This document shows, one piece after another, positions 9,176-17,428 of a stretch of 64,000 bases of DNA. A program made the position numbers and the translations under genes. The stretch is from Marinomonas sp. CT5. GTDB taxonomy: Bacteria > Pseudomonadota > Gammaproteobacteria > Pseudomonadales > Marinomonadaceae. The stretch is taken from the NCBI RefSeq assembly GCF_018336975.1, contig NZ_CP025572.1:3226884-3290883 (forward strand), written 5' to 3'. Position 1 is the first letter of the stretch, and the number at the start of each line of letters is the position of its first letter. Under the pieces are notes generated by a model. It ran no database searches. It had not been told where the DNA came from and saw nothing but the letters and a program-made list of their open reading frames with translations.

Positions 9176-9526
9176 TTAAGGAGAAAGAATAACCTTTTTG
9201 GCATAGGCTTCTCGCTCCATTTCACACACTTCAACGGAAAAGCTAACATCCTTTAATGAAAACTGTATTAAAGCTTCAAGAACGAAATGAGAAAGCTGCT
9301 GTCTCTGCTCCAATGACCGTCCCGAAAGCACTCTCAACACAACATGCACGAAAGCATCTTCTTTCCCAGCCATTAAAAAGTTCTTATACGGAACACTACG
9401 CAATTTTATATCTTCTTCCATAAACAGTTGAGATGCTATACACGCACCTTTTACGGCCTCTAATAAATCTGCCGGTGGCACTTCTTGTTCTAAGTTTTGA
9501 CTGTATTCAACAATACAATGCGGCAT
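9176..9526 (-). CDS. 5-carboxymethyl-2-hydroxymuconate isomerase family
   Basis: This 116-residue protein starts MPHCIVEYSQNLE; after Met removal, Pro becomes the catalytic N-terminal base of the CHMI/tautomerase superfamily. The segment AFVHVVLRVLSGRSLEQRQQLS near residues 58-80 is characteristic of CHMI (HpaF). In homoprotocatechuate degradation CHMI acts after ring cleavage, but no other hpa genes are here, so the substrate may differ. It lies between ghrA-like and pldA genes with gaps of about 30 bases. Confidence 0.85.
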   Translation of the reverse strand: MPHCIVEYSQNLEQEVPPADLLEAVKGACIASQLFMEEDIKLRSVPYKNFLMAGKEDAFVHVVLRVLSGRSLEQRQQLSHFVLEALIQFSLKDVSFSVEVCEMEREAYAKKVILSP

Positions 9527-9556
9527 ATCAGACTCCCTTTTATATATTTTATTTCA

Positions 9557-10492
9557 TTAATAACCGCGAAGTAGATCAACAGCGGGAGGGATATTTCCCG
9601 TCAATCGGTACGCTTTTATATTCTTAGCAACAATCTCACTTGCACTTACAAGGTGTGTAGGCGCAGAAATATGAGGCAACACAGTCACACGATCATGTTT
9701 CCAGTAAGCATGTTCCTGTGCCAAAGGTTCTTGTACAAAGACATCTAATACTGCATGAGACATATCCCCTGTCTCCAATTTTTTTAGCAAGGCTTCGTCA
9801 TCAATAACTGGCCCGCGAGCAAAATTGATCAGACTGGCTCCAATAGGTAGAAATGATAGATTTTGCTGTCCCATTAAACCTTGTGTTTCTTTCGTCAAAG
9901 GTAAAAGACAAACGAGTATATCAGTTTGTTTTAACAAATGAGTTAATCCATCCTCTCCATAAAAACACTCAACTCCATCAATCTGCTTGGGGTGACGACT
10001 CCAACCAGCAACAGAAAAACCGTTGGCCGCCAAACGTTGTGCACTGACTCTTCCAAGCTCCCCTAATCCCAGTACACCAATTCGACGGTCTTTAGCATGC
10101 ACCATAGGTTGTTGTTGCCAAACGGTATTGGCTTGCTGCTTTGCATAAATTGGCATGTCTCGATGAAGGTAAAGTGTCCATGCTAGAACGGCTTCCGACA
10201 TGGTTGCAGAAAGATTTTCATCAATTAACCGAACAATTGAAAAAGGAGGAGACTCTAATTCATTCAACATGCGTTCAACCCCAGCCCAAACACTGTGCAC
10301 CCATTTCAATGAAGGTAACGAAAGTAAATCGCTAGGGTTGGGGTTAGCAACAATCGCGATATCACATTGCAGACGTTGCTCTAACGTTAAATCATTTAAA
10401 GGGACAATCACTTCATTCGGCATGGCCGCAGAAAGCTGCTCTATCCAATTCGTTTGCTCAGCCACATCCGCACGACTAACAAAAGGAATCAT
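9557..10492 (-). CDS. ghrA: Glyoxylate/hydroxypyruvate reductase A
   Basis: This 311-residue D-2-hydroxyacid dehydrogenase has an NAD(P) loop GVLGLGELGRVSAQRLA near residue 138. Its catalytic residues are Arg in INFARGPVID, Glu in FVQEPLAQEH and His in VLPHISAPT. The spacing and the SVWAGVERML block match the GhrA branch, which reduces glyoxylate and hydroxypyruvate. The start overlaps the stop of the VOC gene as ATGA, implying coupled translation. Confidence 0.87.
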   Translation of the reverse strand: MIPFVSRADVAEQTNWIEQLSAAMPNEVIVPLNDLTLEQRLQCDIAIVANPNPSDLLSLPSLKWVHSVWAGVERMLNELESPPFSIVRLIDENLSATMSEAVLAWTLYLHRDMPIYAKQQANTVWQQQPMVHAKDRRIGVLGLGELGRVSAQRLAANGFSVAGWSRHPKQIDGVECFYGEDGLTHLLKQTDILVCLLPLTKETQGLMGQQNLSFLPIGASLINFARGPVIDDEALLKKLETGDMSHAVLDVFVQEPLAQEHAYWKHDRVTVLPHISAPTHLVSASEIVAKNIKAYRLTGNIPPAVDLLRGY

Positions 10493-10908
10493 TTTTCATA
10501 CACCTGAGTCAGATCTTTGAAGCCTTTTAATTCAATGGCATTACCACTTGGGTCCTTAAAAAACATCGTCCATTGTTCACCTGGTAGCCCTTCAAAACGA
10601 ACGCTTGGAGCAAGGTCAAAGACCACATTCGCTTCGGTTAAACGTTTAGCGACTTTTTGCCAATCATCTAACGCTAAAATCAAACCAAAATGAGGCATGG
10701 GAACCAGGTGGTCCCCTACTCGACCAGTGTTTGTTGTTTGCGCTGGCACGCCTAAATGAAGTGATAGTTGATGACCATAAAAGTCAAAGTCTATCCATGT
10801 ATCACTACTACGACCTTCAGCACAGCCTAAAATCTGAGTATAAAAAGCTCGAGTCTCTTCTAATGAGGTCACATGAAAGGCGTAATGGAACAAAGCGGAC
10901 ATAGGCAT
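10489..10908 (-). CDS. VOC (glyoxalase/dioxygenase superfamily) protein
   Basis: This 139-residue protein has the two beta-alpha-beta-beta-beta modules of the vicinal oxygen chelate fold. It starts with FHYAFHVTSLEETRAFYTQILG, has a histidine in GHQLSLHLG and ends with FFKDPSGNAIELKGF; the H and E positions are the usual metal ligands. It is the first gene of the run VOC-ghrA-CHMI-pldA. The substrate is unknown. Confidence 0.85.
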   Translation of the reverse strand: MPMSALFHYAFHVTSLEETRAFYTQILGCAEGRSSDTWIDFDFYGHQLSLHLGVPAQTTNTGRVGDHLVPMPHFGLILALDDWQKVAKRLTEANVVFDLAPSVRFEGLPGEQWTMFFKDPSGNAIELKGFKDLTQVYEK

Positions 10909-11313
10909 TCCTAAAAATCATAAATAGGTCTAAAAAATACAGCAAGCAGGCCAAAAGTAAACATAAGGAGGCTATACCGATACAAATAGCAAGTATTAGA
11001 AAAAGGAATAACTATCTGCTTAATTTAAGTCTTTAATGGATCCAACTGTAAGCCAATTAGCATTGATTAAAGCCATCACACTCCATTGCTAGTCAGTTTT
11101 TGTCGCCAAGCACACTTTTAAATGTTTCCTTGTATCAATGCTTTGTCACTTTTCATGGCGATTTGTATCAATTTGAAAAGCGATATATACACTCAAAAAA
11201 GTTTTTATATACTCAAAAGACAGTCATTGAATTTTTAGATTTTTCTAACTATTTATTTTTATTGACTACACTTATGGCTATTGAATGTGACAGATATTTT
11301 AAGGACAAAAATT
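10909..11313. promoter_or_regulatory. Divergent intergenic region upstream of the chemosensory operon
   Basis: This 405-base stretch is AT-rich and holds no convincing gene. Two exact copies of TTGTATCAAT lie at 11130-11139 and 11163-11172, 33 bases apart. A pair of ATATAC(AC)TCAAAA-like elements follows at about 11186-11222. These are candidate regulator sites for the operon starting at 11314. I could not assign a -35/-10 pair with confidence. Confidence 0.4.
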
Positions 11314-12486
11314 TTGCGACTTCTTTTGATTCATTGTTTTACATTGGTTATAGCAGGGATTCTAGTTTATGAATCTTTATTGTGGGAAGCACTTGCTCTT
11401 CTCGCAGCTTCCGGTTTTATTCCAGCTTTACTAACAAAATCCTCCCAAAAAGCTGCCAACAATTCAGGTGACATTGAAGAGGCAGCAACGGACAAAGATC
11501 CAACCGCCAAAGTGGATCCCATTCAAGCCGATCACGTTTCTATTCCTGAAGCGCTTTTTAGCCGAGATTTGGTTCCTCTGTTAAATGTTTGTGGTGAAGA
11601 TCTTAGCAATGTCCATGCAACGCAAAAAAATGCGGTAGAAGTACTCAACAATGCATTTGTTGAAACAAATACATTAATTGACCAACAAGCAAGCTGCATT
11701 CATCGCTTAGTTGAAACAGACTCTGACGAAAATAAGTACTACAGCGAAGTCATGCGGGAGTTTGCAGCACAAACCGCCACGACATTAGATAAGTTTATTG
11801 AAAGCACCATCGAAATGTCAGCCTCATCAATGGAGTTACTTTCAAAAGTAAACGAAATACATGATGAAATGCCTGAAATAGCCAAAGCGCTAAAGGACAT
11901 AGATGACATTGCTGACCAAACCAACCTTCTTGCCCTCAATGCAGCGATTGAGGCCGCCCGTGCAGGTGAAGCAGGACGAGGATTCGCCGTCGTAGCAGAT
12001 GAAGTTCGATCTCTATCGAACCGATCCTCAGGCTTTAGTGTTGCCATTCAAGCTCGTCTCAAAAAAATCCAAGATCAGGTCTCAAGCTTAACAAAAGCTA
12101 TGGAACATTTAGCCGCTCATGATGTGACTTACATTATGGAGTCTAAAAAGACCATGAACAGTGCCTTAGAGCATATTGTTAGCAAAGCAGAAAGTGATGC
12201 TGAAATCACGCTAGAACTCGAACAACTAGCTAAATCCTTAGAGTCCGCCATTTTCGATGCAACCAGAGCCCTACAGTTTGATGATATCAATGGTCAAAAT
12301 ATTGAATACACCATTGAAGTACTCAACTTCATGGGAGAGCAATTAAGCTCGGTTGATGATCAGTCTTCAGACAATATTGAACATGTACTAAGGGATAAAT
12401 TAGAAATAATCAAACAACGTAGCCAGCAAAAGCACAATCCTGTTTCTCAGAAAAACATTGAAAGTGGCGACATTGATTTATTTTAA
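11314..12486 (+). CDS. Membrane-anchored MCP-like protein with CheZ-like DxxxQ motif
   Basis: I place the start at TTG 11314 because AAGGA at 11301-11305 is spaced 8 bases from it, giving 390 residues. The N-terminus has one or two short hydrophobic segments (about 5-45) and no periplasmic sensor domain. The receptor tip is present: [20 protein letters not shown] and [15 protein letters not shown] near 200-235. The C-terminal half does not look like a normal return helix. It contains [14 protein letters not shown] near residues 319-332, whose DINGQ matches the DLTGQ (D143/Q147) catalytic motif of E. coli CheZ, and the protein ends SGDIDLF. I infer a hybrid of receptor hairpin and CheY-P phosphatase. 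It is the first gene of the che operon, in the position of the extra MCP in the P. aeruginosa che2 cluster. Confidence 0.85.
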   Translation: MRLLLIHCFTLVIAGILVYESLLWEALALLAASGFIPALLTKSSQKAANNSGDIEEAATDKDPTAKVDPIQADHVSIPEALFSRDLVPLLNVCGEDLSNVHATQKNAVEVLNNAFVETNTLIDQQASCIHRLVETDSDENKYYSEVMREFAAQTATTLDKFIESTIEMSASSMELLSKVNEIHDEMPEIAKALKDIDDIADQTNLLALNAAIEAARAGEAGRGFAVVADEVRSLSNRSSGFSVAIQARLKKIQDQVSSLTKAMEHLAAHDVTYIMESKKTMNSALEHIVSKAESDAEITLELEQLAKSLESAIFDATRALQFDDINGQNIEYTIEVLNFMGEQLSSVDDQSSDNIEHVLRDKLEIIKQRSQQKHNPVSQKNIESGDIDLF

Positions 12487-12505
12487 ATAAGGATGCGAGG
12501 TTTAT

Positions 12506-12784
12506 ATGTCTGAAAACATAGTAATTAATTTGCCTGAAAGATTCGATTTTAGTACTCACGGATGGTTTACCAAAGCTTACGAGGACGCTTTAACGAAATC
12601 AAAAACCATTGTATTGGATTTTTCTCGAGTTACCTATGTCGACTCTTCGGCATTGGGAATGATGGTTCTGTTCCACCGACAACTAAGTACCAAGACCGGT
12701 AAAGGCGTCATTCGCAATGTGAACGGTACAGCAAAAGATATTTTAGACATGGCTAATTTTGAGAAGTTATTTAGCTATGAGTAA
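12506..12784 (+). CDS. STAS-domain anti-sigma-factor antagonist
   Basis: This 92-residue single-domain STAS protein has VTYVDSSALGMMVLF, matching the DSSGLG phosphorylation loop of SpoIIAA/RsbV; Ser47 is the likely phosphosite. In partner switching the unphosphorylated form binds a kinase or another target, and a PP2C phosphatase resets it. The next gene encodes both a PP2C and a HATPase domain and overlaps this one by 8 bases, so the pair is almost certainly a functional unit. GAGG precedes the ATG. Confidence 0.9.
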   Translation: MSENIVINLPERFDFSTHGWFTKAYEDALTKSKTIVLDFSRVTYVDSSALGMMVLFHRQLSTKTGKGVIRNVNGTAKDILDMANFEKLFSYE

Positions 12785-14432
12785 TGCAAGCAAAGTTCTT
12801 TTATTAGAGGATAACGCCTCCAGCCGCTTAATAGTGTCGAAAGCACTTGAAAGGAAAGGTATTGAGGTGGTCTTAACATCGACGCTGGAAGAAGTGCGTC
12901 AATGCTTTGGCGATAGCTCTATAAAACTTTTCTTATTAGATGTACACCTGCCAGATGGTATGTCCGATGAACTGATTCCAGAGATTCGTCAACTTTACCC
13001 TATGGCACCGATTCTGATGATTACCGCAGAATACGATACCGCTCACATGGCACAACTGTTTGATGCTGGCGTAAAAGACTTTATTCAAAAACCCATTCTT
13101 CCCTTGCTTTTATCAAATAAAGTACAAAGTTTTCTAGACTGGTCAGAAGTCGAACAAGCACTATTCAGAGCAAACGAAAACTACCTTTCAATCATGCAAG
13201 AAAAAGAACAAGAGGAAGAGCTTGCTTTCTTTGTCTACGATCACATTTTAAACACCCACTCATACCAAATAGAAGGGGTGAATGTTGCAACCCTGTCCAG
13301 TGGCAGGTTTTGCGGAGACATTTTGATCTCTGCTAAATCTCCCAACGGCAATTTAATTATTATGCTTGGAGACGCCACAGGTCATGGCATGGCCGCTGCA
13401 CTGACTATTTATCCTATGGTAGTAACCTTTCATGCCATGGTGAAAAAAGGTTTATCAACAGGTGCGATTTTATGTGAGCTCAGCGACAAACACGCTGAAA
13501 CCGTACCAAGCAATCGTTTTTTCGCCTGCATTTTGATTGAAATATCTTTATCAAAAAACACCATTAGCATCTGGAATGGCGGCATGCCAAACGTGCTTAT
13601 TTTCGATAAAAAGCAAAATCTTATCGATAAAATTCCAGCAAAAAATATGGCAATAGGTATTTTGCCAACGAATGATATCAATACGAAGTTTGAAACATTT
13701 TCTTTAGATAGTATTGAGTACATTTCATTTTTTAGTGATGGCCTGATTGAAAATAAAATGAATGAAAGCGCGATGCTCAACTTTAATGAAGCCTACTCCA
13801 TAATTGCCGAGTTCCCTGACGACCCTGCTTACACAATAACTCGCATGCATGCGATGGAAGCAGATTTAACCGTTAGCCATGATGACATGACCCTTTGCAG
13901 CTTAAATCTTGAGGTATTAAAGAAAGAACTCTCTGATAAGCCGCTCCCAAAACAAAGTCCAAAAGGCAACTTTTCATTTAATTTTGAATTAAATGGCGAC
14001 GCATTGCTCAACGAGAACCTCACTTTAAAACTCATTGAGCTGCTTGAAACTTATGGTTTTTCTCAGTCATTTTGCCAAAAAGTATTTACGGTTCTGACTG
14101 AATTGCTTGTTAACTCAGTGGATCATGGCATTTTAAACGTTGATTCTAGCCTGAAAAAAACAGACTTCATCTCTTACCTAGACCATAGAACGGCTGCGAT
14201 TAATCAGCTGAGTAATCAACAGAATATCACCGTATCGGTTCGTTGGGACTCACAACAAAAAGCGCTTTTACTGACCGTCTCGGACTCTGGTAGCGGCTAT
14301 CAAATGGAGAAAGAAATTACAGCTTCGAATGATCAAACCTATGGGAGAGGCTTAAGCATTATAAATACTTTATGCAATGACTTTACCTATGATCATAACA
14401 CCAACACAACACATACAACCTTACGATATTAG
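12777..14432 (+). CDS. Receiver-PP2C(SpoIIE)-HATPase regulator (HsbR-like)
   Basis: This 551-residue protein starts at ATG 12777 inside the end of the STAS gene. Its domains, in order, are: a receiver (1-120) with acceptor Asp55 in FLLDVHLP and Lys105 in FIQKP; a short helix; a PP2C/SpoIIE phosphatase (about 165-375) with Asp181 in CGDILIS and Asp199 in LGDATGHG; and a GHKL ATPase (about 420-551) with ELLVNSVDHG, SDSGSGY and GRGLSII boxes. This is the architecture of Pseudomonas HsbR, which both phosphorylates and dephosphorylates its STAS partner HsbA. Here the receiver could take phosphate from CheA, linking the array to a partner switch; that link is inferred from context. Confidence 0.9.
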   Translation: MSNASKVLLLEDNASSRLIVSKALERKGIEVVLTSTLEEVRQCFGDSSIKLFLLDVHLPDGMSDELIPEIRQLYPMAPILMITAEYDTAHMAQLFDAGVKDFIQKPILPLLLSNKVQSFLDWSEVEQALFRANENYLSIMQEKEQEEELAFFVYDHILNTHSYQIEGVNVATLSSGRFCGDILISAKSPNGNLIIMLGDATGHGMAAALTIYPMVVTFHAMVKKGLSTGAILCELSDKHAETVPSNRFFACILIEISLSKNTISIWNGGMPNVLIFDKKQNLIDKIPAKNMAIGILPTNDINTKFETFSLDSIEYISFFSDGLIENKMNESAMLNFNEAYSIIAEFPDDPAYTITRMHAMEADLTVSHDDMTLCSLNLEVLKKELSDKPLPKQSPKGNFSFNFELNGDALLNENLTLKLIELLETYGFSQSFCQKVFTVLTELLVNSVDHGILNVDSSLKKTDFISYLDHRTAAINQLSNQQNITVSVRWDSQQKALLLTVSDSGSGYQMEKEITASNDQTYGRGLSIINTLCNDFTYDHNTNTTHTTLRY

Positions 14433-14440
14433 GATGAATT

Positions 14441-14806
14441 ATGAGTAAAAAACTACTTATTGTTGATGACTCCCCTTCTGTTCGCCAAATGGTCGAAATG
14501 ACTCTTAAAGGTGCTGGTTATACAGTGCAAACGGCTAATGATGGACAAGCGGCATTAAGTCTTTGTAAGTCTGACCGCTTTGACTTTGTCCTAACAGATC
14601 AAAACATGCCCAATATGGATGGTCTGACTTTAATCAAGTCACTACGAGCCATGCCGACTTATGCTCGCGTACCACTCATTGTTTTGACAACAGAGGCTGG
14701 AGAAACCATGAAACAGAAAGGCAAAGCAGCTGGAGCCACTGGCTGGATGGTTAAACCATTTGACCCCAAAAAGCTGCTCGAAGTCGTTTCCAAAGTGCTT
14801 CGTTAA
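14441..14806 (+). CDS. cheY: CheY-like single-domain response regulator
   Basis: This 121-residue stand-alone receiver has Asp9/Asp10 in LIVDDSPS, acceptor Asp53 in FVLTDQNMPNMDG, Thr in VLTTEAGE and Lys105 in MVKPFDPKKL. There is no output domain. It sits 8 bases after the partner-switch regulator and just before cheA, so CheA is its probable kinase. It may act on a target other than the flagellar motor, as for CheY2 of P. aeruginosa. Confidence 0.92.
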   Translation: MSKKLLIVDDSPSVRQMVEMTLKGAGYTVQTANDGQAALSLCKSDRFDFVLTDQNMPNMDGLTLIKSLRAMPTYARVPLIVLTTEAGETMKQKGKAAGATGWMVKPFDPKKLLEVVSKVLR

Positions 14807-14839
14807 TAGTCTCATTTTGCAAATTCATTGAGAGACAGT

Positions 14840-16861
14840 ATGGATAATTTAAGTCAATACAATGAGGTTTTTTTCGAGGAGGCACAAGAACACCTCGAAA
14901 CAATGGAAACACTATTGCTTGCCTATGATGTCGATGCACCCGATATGGAAGAGCTCAATAGTGTTTTCCGTGCTGCTCACTCCATAAAAGGAGGCAGCGA
15001 CATTTTTGGCTTCAAAGCTTTGACAGGGTTAACTCATGTTATGGAAAACATGCTGGACTCTGCGAGAAATAATGAACTGACTTTAACCACCGATCTCATC
15101 ACAGTTCTATTAGAAACTACCGATGTACTAAAAAATATTCTCAGTTGTTATCGTGAAGAAGCTGAGATTGACTGGGACATTATTGAAGCAAGCAAGGAAC
15201 AGCTAGGTGCTAAGTTACAAGAAGTCACAGGAGCAGAAGAATCTAATGACCTGCTAAAAGAGGAAGAAGACCCAGGGTTTGGTTTTTTTGATGACGACGA
15301 AGCTGATGATGACCCAGGGTTCGGCCTTTTTGACGATGACGAGCCCAACTCAGAGGAAGAGCAAGGCTTTGGTTTTTTTGATGATGACGAACCCAACTCA
15401 GAGGAAGAGCAAGGCTTTGGCTTTTTTGATGATGACGATAATAAACAGAATGAAGAAAAAGAGTCTGCTGAAGAGAATGTTGGCTTTGGTTTCTTTGACG
15501 AAAACATGGGCGACTCAAAAAATGCAGACGATAAGCCACAGCAAGATGAAAACATTGGCTACGGCTTCTTTAATGAAGAGCCTCAAACTGAACCTGCAGC
15601 TACTCCTGTAGAGAATACACCGGCGCCACAACAAGCTGCAACGCAGAAAAAAGCAGCTGTAAAAGCACCGGCAAAAGCAACCGAAACCAAATCAGAAGCC
15701 ACCAGCATTCGAGTTGAAACGAATAAAATAGATAAGCTTGTTAACTTGGTGGGTGAACTGGTTATCACTCAATCCATGCTCAACTTAATCGGTAATGACG
15801 TAGGTGAAAGTGTCGCAGATAAAATGCAATCGGCTTTAACTGAGCTCGAAAGAAACACTCGAGAAATTCAAGAAGCCGTTATGTCAGTTCGTATGCTGCC
15901 TATTTCCTTTGTATTCAACCGTTTTCCCAGACTGGTTCGAGATTTATCAACCAAACTAGAGAAAAAAATCAACCTAATCATTGAGGGCGGAAATACAGAA
16001 ATTGACAAAAATTTAGTGGAGAAAATCTCAGACCCTCTTCTACATTTAATTAGAAACAGCGTTGACCATGGGATCGAAATGCCATCGAAACGCTTAGAGG
16101 CCAATAAAGACGAAACAGGCATAGTGAAACTTTCTGCGGCCCAGAAAGGTGGCGAAATTGTCATCACCATTACAGATGACGGCGCAGGGTTAAACCGAGA
16201 CCGAATCCTAGAGAAAGCCCTAGAAAAAGGTATCTCTTTACCTGAACCGTTAACCGATAGCGCGGTTTGGCAATTGATATTTGAAGCCGGCTTCTCCACC
16301 GCAGCCGAAGTGACCGATGTATCAGGTCGAGGCGTTGGTATGGATGTGGTACGAAGAAATATCGAGTCTCTCGGTGGACGTATTGATATCAGCTCAACCG
16401 CTGGAATGGGCACTGTCTTTACCATCAACTTGCCTCTGACACTGGCTATTCTTGACGGTATGACAGTCGAGGCATCGGATCAAGTATTCATCATCCCTCT
16501 TGTCAATATTGTTGAAAGCATCCAACCCGTTTCTGAGCAAATCAAACAGATAAAAGGCAAACAACTACTTTGGGTTCGTGATGAATACTGGCCTCTTATT
16601 GATATAGGTAAAACATTAGGAGGCAACGTAAACGCTACCGATATGGAATCAGGAATTGTTGTTCTTGTCGAAACCTCGAAGCAACGGTTTGGAATTGTGG
16701 TTGACTCACTTTTAGGTCAACAACAGGTCGTCATTAAAAACTTAGAGCGACATTATCGTCGCGTAGAAGGCATTGCTGGCGCAACCATAATGGGTGATGG
16801 CAGTGTGGCGTTAATTTTAGATGTCGATTCAATCACTCAATTTATTAAATCGGACTTATAG
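14840..16861 (+). CDS. cheA: Chemotaxis histidine kinase CheA with GFGFF repeats
   Basis: This 673-residue protein starts at ATG 14840. The Hpt domain has His47 in AAHSIKGGSDIFGF. Residues 145-245 carry six GFGFF-type motifs in a very acidic context where a P2 domain is expected. An Ala/Pro/Lys linker (250-288), a dimerisation domain (IDKLVNLVGELVITQSML), an ATPase domain with HLIRNSVDHGIE, ITDDGAGL and GRGVGMDVV, and a C-terminal CheW-like domain (about 540-670) follow. It phosphorylates CheY and CheB and possibly the upstream receiver-PP2C protein. The CheW ribosome site overlaps its stop codon. Confidence 0.96.
   Translation: MDNLSQYNEVFFEEAQEHLETMETLLLAYDVDAPDMEELNSVFRAAHSIKGGSDIFGFKALTGLTHVMENMLDSARNNELTLTTDLITVLLETTDVLKNILSCYREEAEIDWDIIEASKEQLGAKLQEVTGAEESNDLLKEEEDPGFGFFDDDEADDDPGFGLFDDDEPNSEEEQGFGFFDDDEPNSEEEQGFGFFDDDDNKQNEEKESAEENVGFGFFDENMGDSKNADDKPQQDENIGYGFFNEEPQTEPAATPVENTPAPQQAATQKKAAVKAPAKATETKSEATSIRVETNKIDKLVNLVGELVITQSMLNLIGNDVGESVADKMQSALTELERNTREIQEAVMSVRMLPISFVFNRFPRLVRDLSTKLEKKINLIIEGGNTEIDKNLVEKISDPLLHLIRNSVDHGIEMPSKRLEANKDETGIVKLSAAQKGGEIVITITDDGAGLNRDRILEKALEKGISLPEPLTDSAVWQLIFEAGFSTAAEVTDVSGRGVGMDVVRRNIESLGGRIDISSTAGMGTVFTINLPLTLAILDGMTVEASDQVFIIPLVNIVESIQPVSEQIKQIKGKQLLWVRDEYWPLIDIGKTLGGNVNATDMESGIVVLVETSKQRFGIVVDSLLGQQQVVIKNLERHYRRVEGIAGATIMGDGSVALILDVDSITQFIKSDL
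15272..15571 (+). repeat. Repeats encoding GFGFF/acidic motifs in cheA
   Basis: Six copies of a short unit encode [P/Q/V/I]-G-[F/Y]-G-[F/L]-F-[D/N]-(D/E)n. Two central units are near-identical at DNA level with a 48-base (16-codon) period, beginning with CCCAACTCAGAGG at 15344 and again at 15392. This suggests recent slippage or unequal crossing-over, while the outer copies have diverged. Confidence 0.85.
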
Positions 16862-16873
16862 GAGGCATTCAAT

Positions 16874-17356
16874 ATGACAACACTTCAGCAGGGGAATACG
16901 TCTTCAATGCCTGCAAAAGAGTTCTTAACATTTGTATTAGGCGATGAAGCCTATGCACTTGATATTATGACGGTTAAAGAAATTCGCGGTTATGAATCAG
17001 CAACCAAAATTGCCAATGCACCAGATTATATTAAAGGGGTAATTAACCTACGTGGCGATATTGTGCCGATTGTCGATTTACGAATTAAATTCAACATAGG
17101 CGAAGCCACTTATAACGAATGGACCATTGTAATCATGTTAAACGTGCGTGATCGCGTTGTTGGGATAGTTGTCGATGGTGTGTCCGATGTAATGAATTTA
17201 GAAGCCGAAGATATTAAACCCGCACCGGAATTTGGTGTAGCTTTCGATAGCCGTTATTTGCATGGACTTGCCGCTTTGGAGGACCAGATGGTCATCATCG
17301 TTGATATCGAAGAGCTCATATCAAGTGATGAGATAGGCGTATTCGAAGGTACATAA
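16874..17356 (+). CDS. cheW: Chemotaxis coupling protein CheW
   Basis: This 160-residue protein has the CheW fold: FLTFVLGDEAYALDIMTVKEI, then INLRGDIVPIVDLRIKF near residue 57, and a C-terminal LAALEDQMVIIVDIEELI. It docks the receptor tip to CheA. An AGGAGG ribosome site overlaps the cheA stop codon, implying coupled expression. The N-terminus has an extension of about 15 polar residues and the C-terminus ends in an acidic tail. Confidence 0.95.
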   Translation: MTTLQQGNTSSMPAKEFLTFVLGDEAYALDIMTVKEIRGYESATKIANAPDYIKGVINLRGDIVPIVDLRIKFNIGEATYNEWTIVIMLNVRDRVVGIVVDGVSDVMNLEAEDIKPAPEFGVAFDSRYLHGLAALEDQMVIIVDIEELISSDEIGVFEGT

Positions 17357-17428
17357 AAAAACAAACATTATTCACAGTTGGCCTTCAAGGCTTCACCGTA
17401 AACAAGATACATAGGAAGGGTTAATGCC

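Noticed and set aside
11100..11372. Plus-strand ORF of 90 residues before the first che gene
   Set aside because: It overlaps the better-supported TTG start of the MCP-like gene, is rich in Phe and Tyr and lacks a ribosome site.
15148..15555. Minus-strand ORFs rich in Ser, Lys and Pro across the cheA repeats
   Set aside because: They are antisense products of the acidic repeats and carry only low-complexity sequence.
15868..16428. Minus-strand ORF of 186 residues in cheA
   Set aside because: Antisense to the conserved kinase domain; no start signal and no family.
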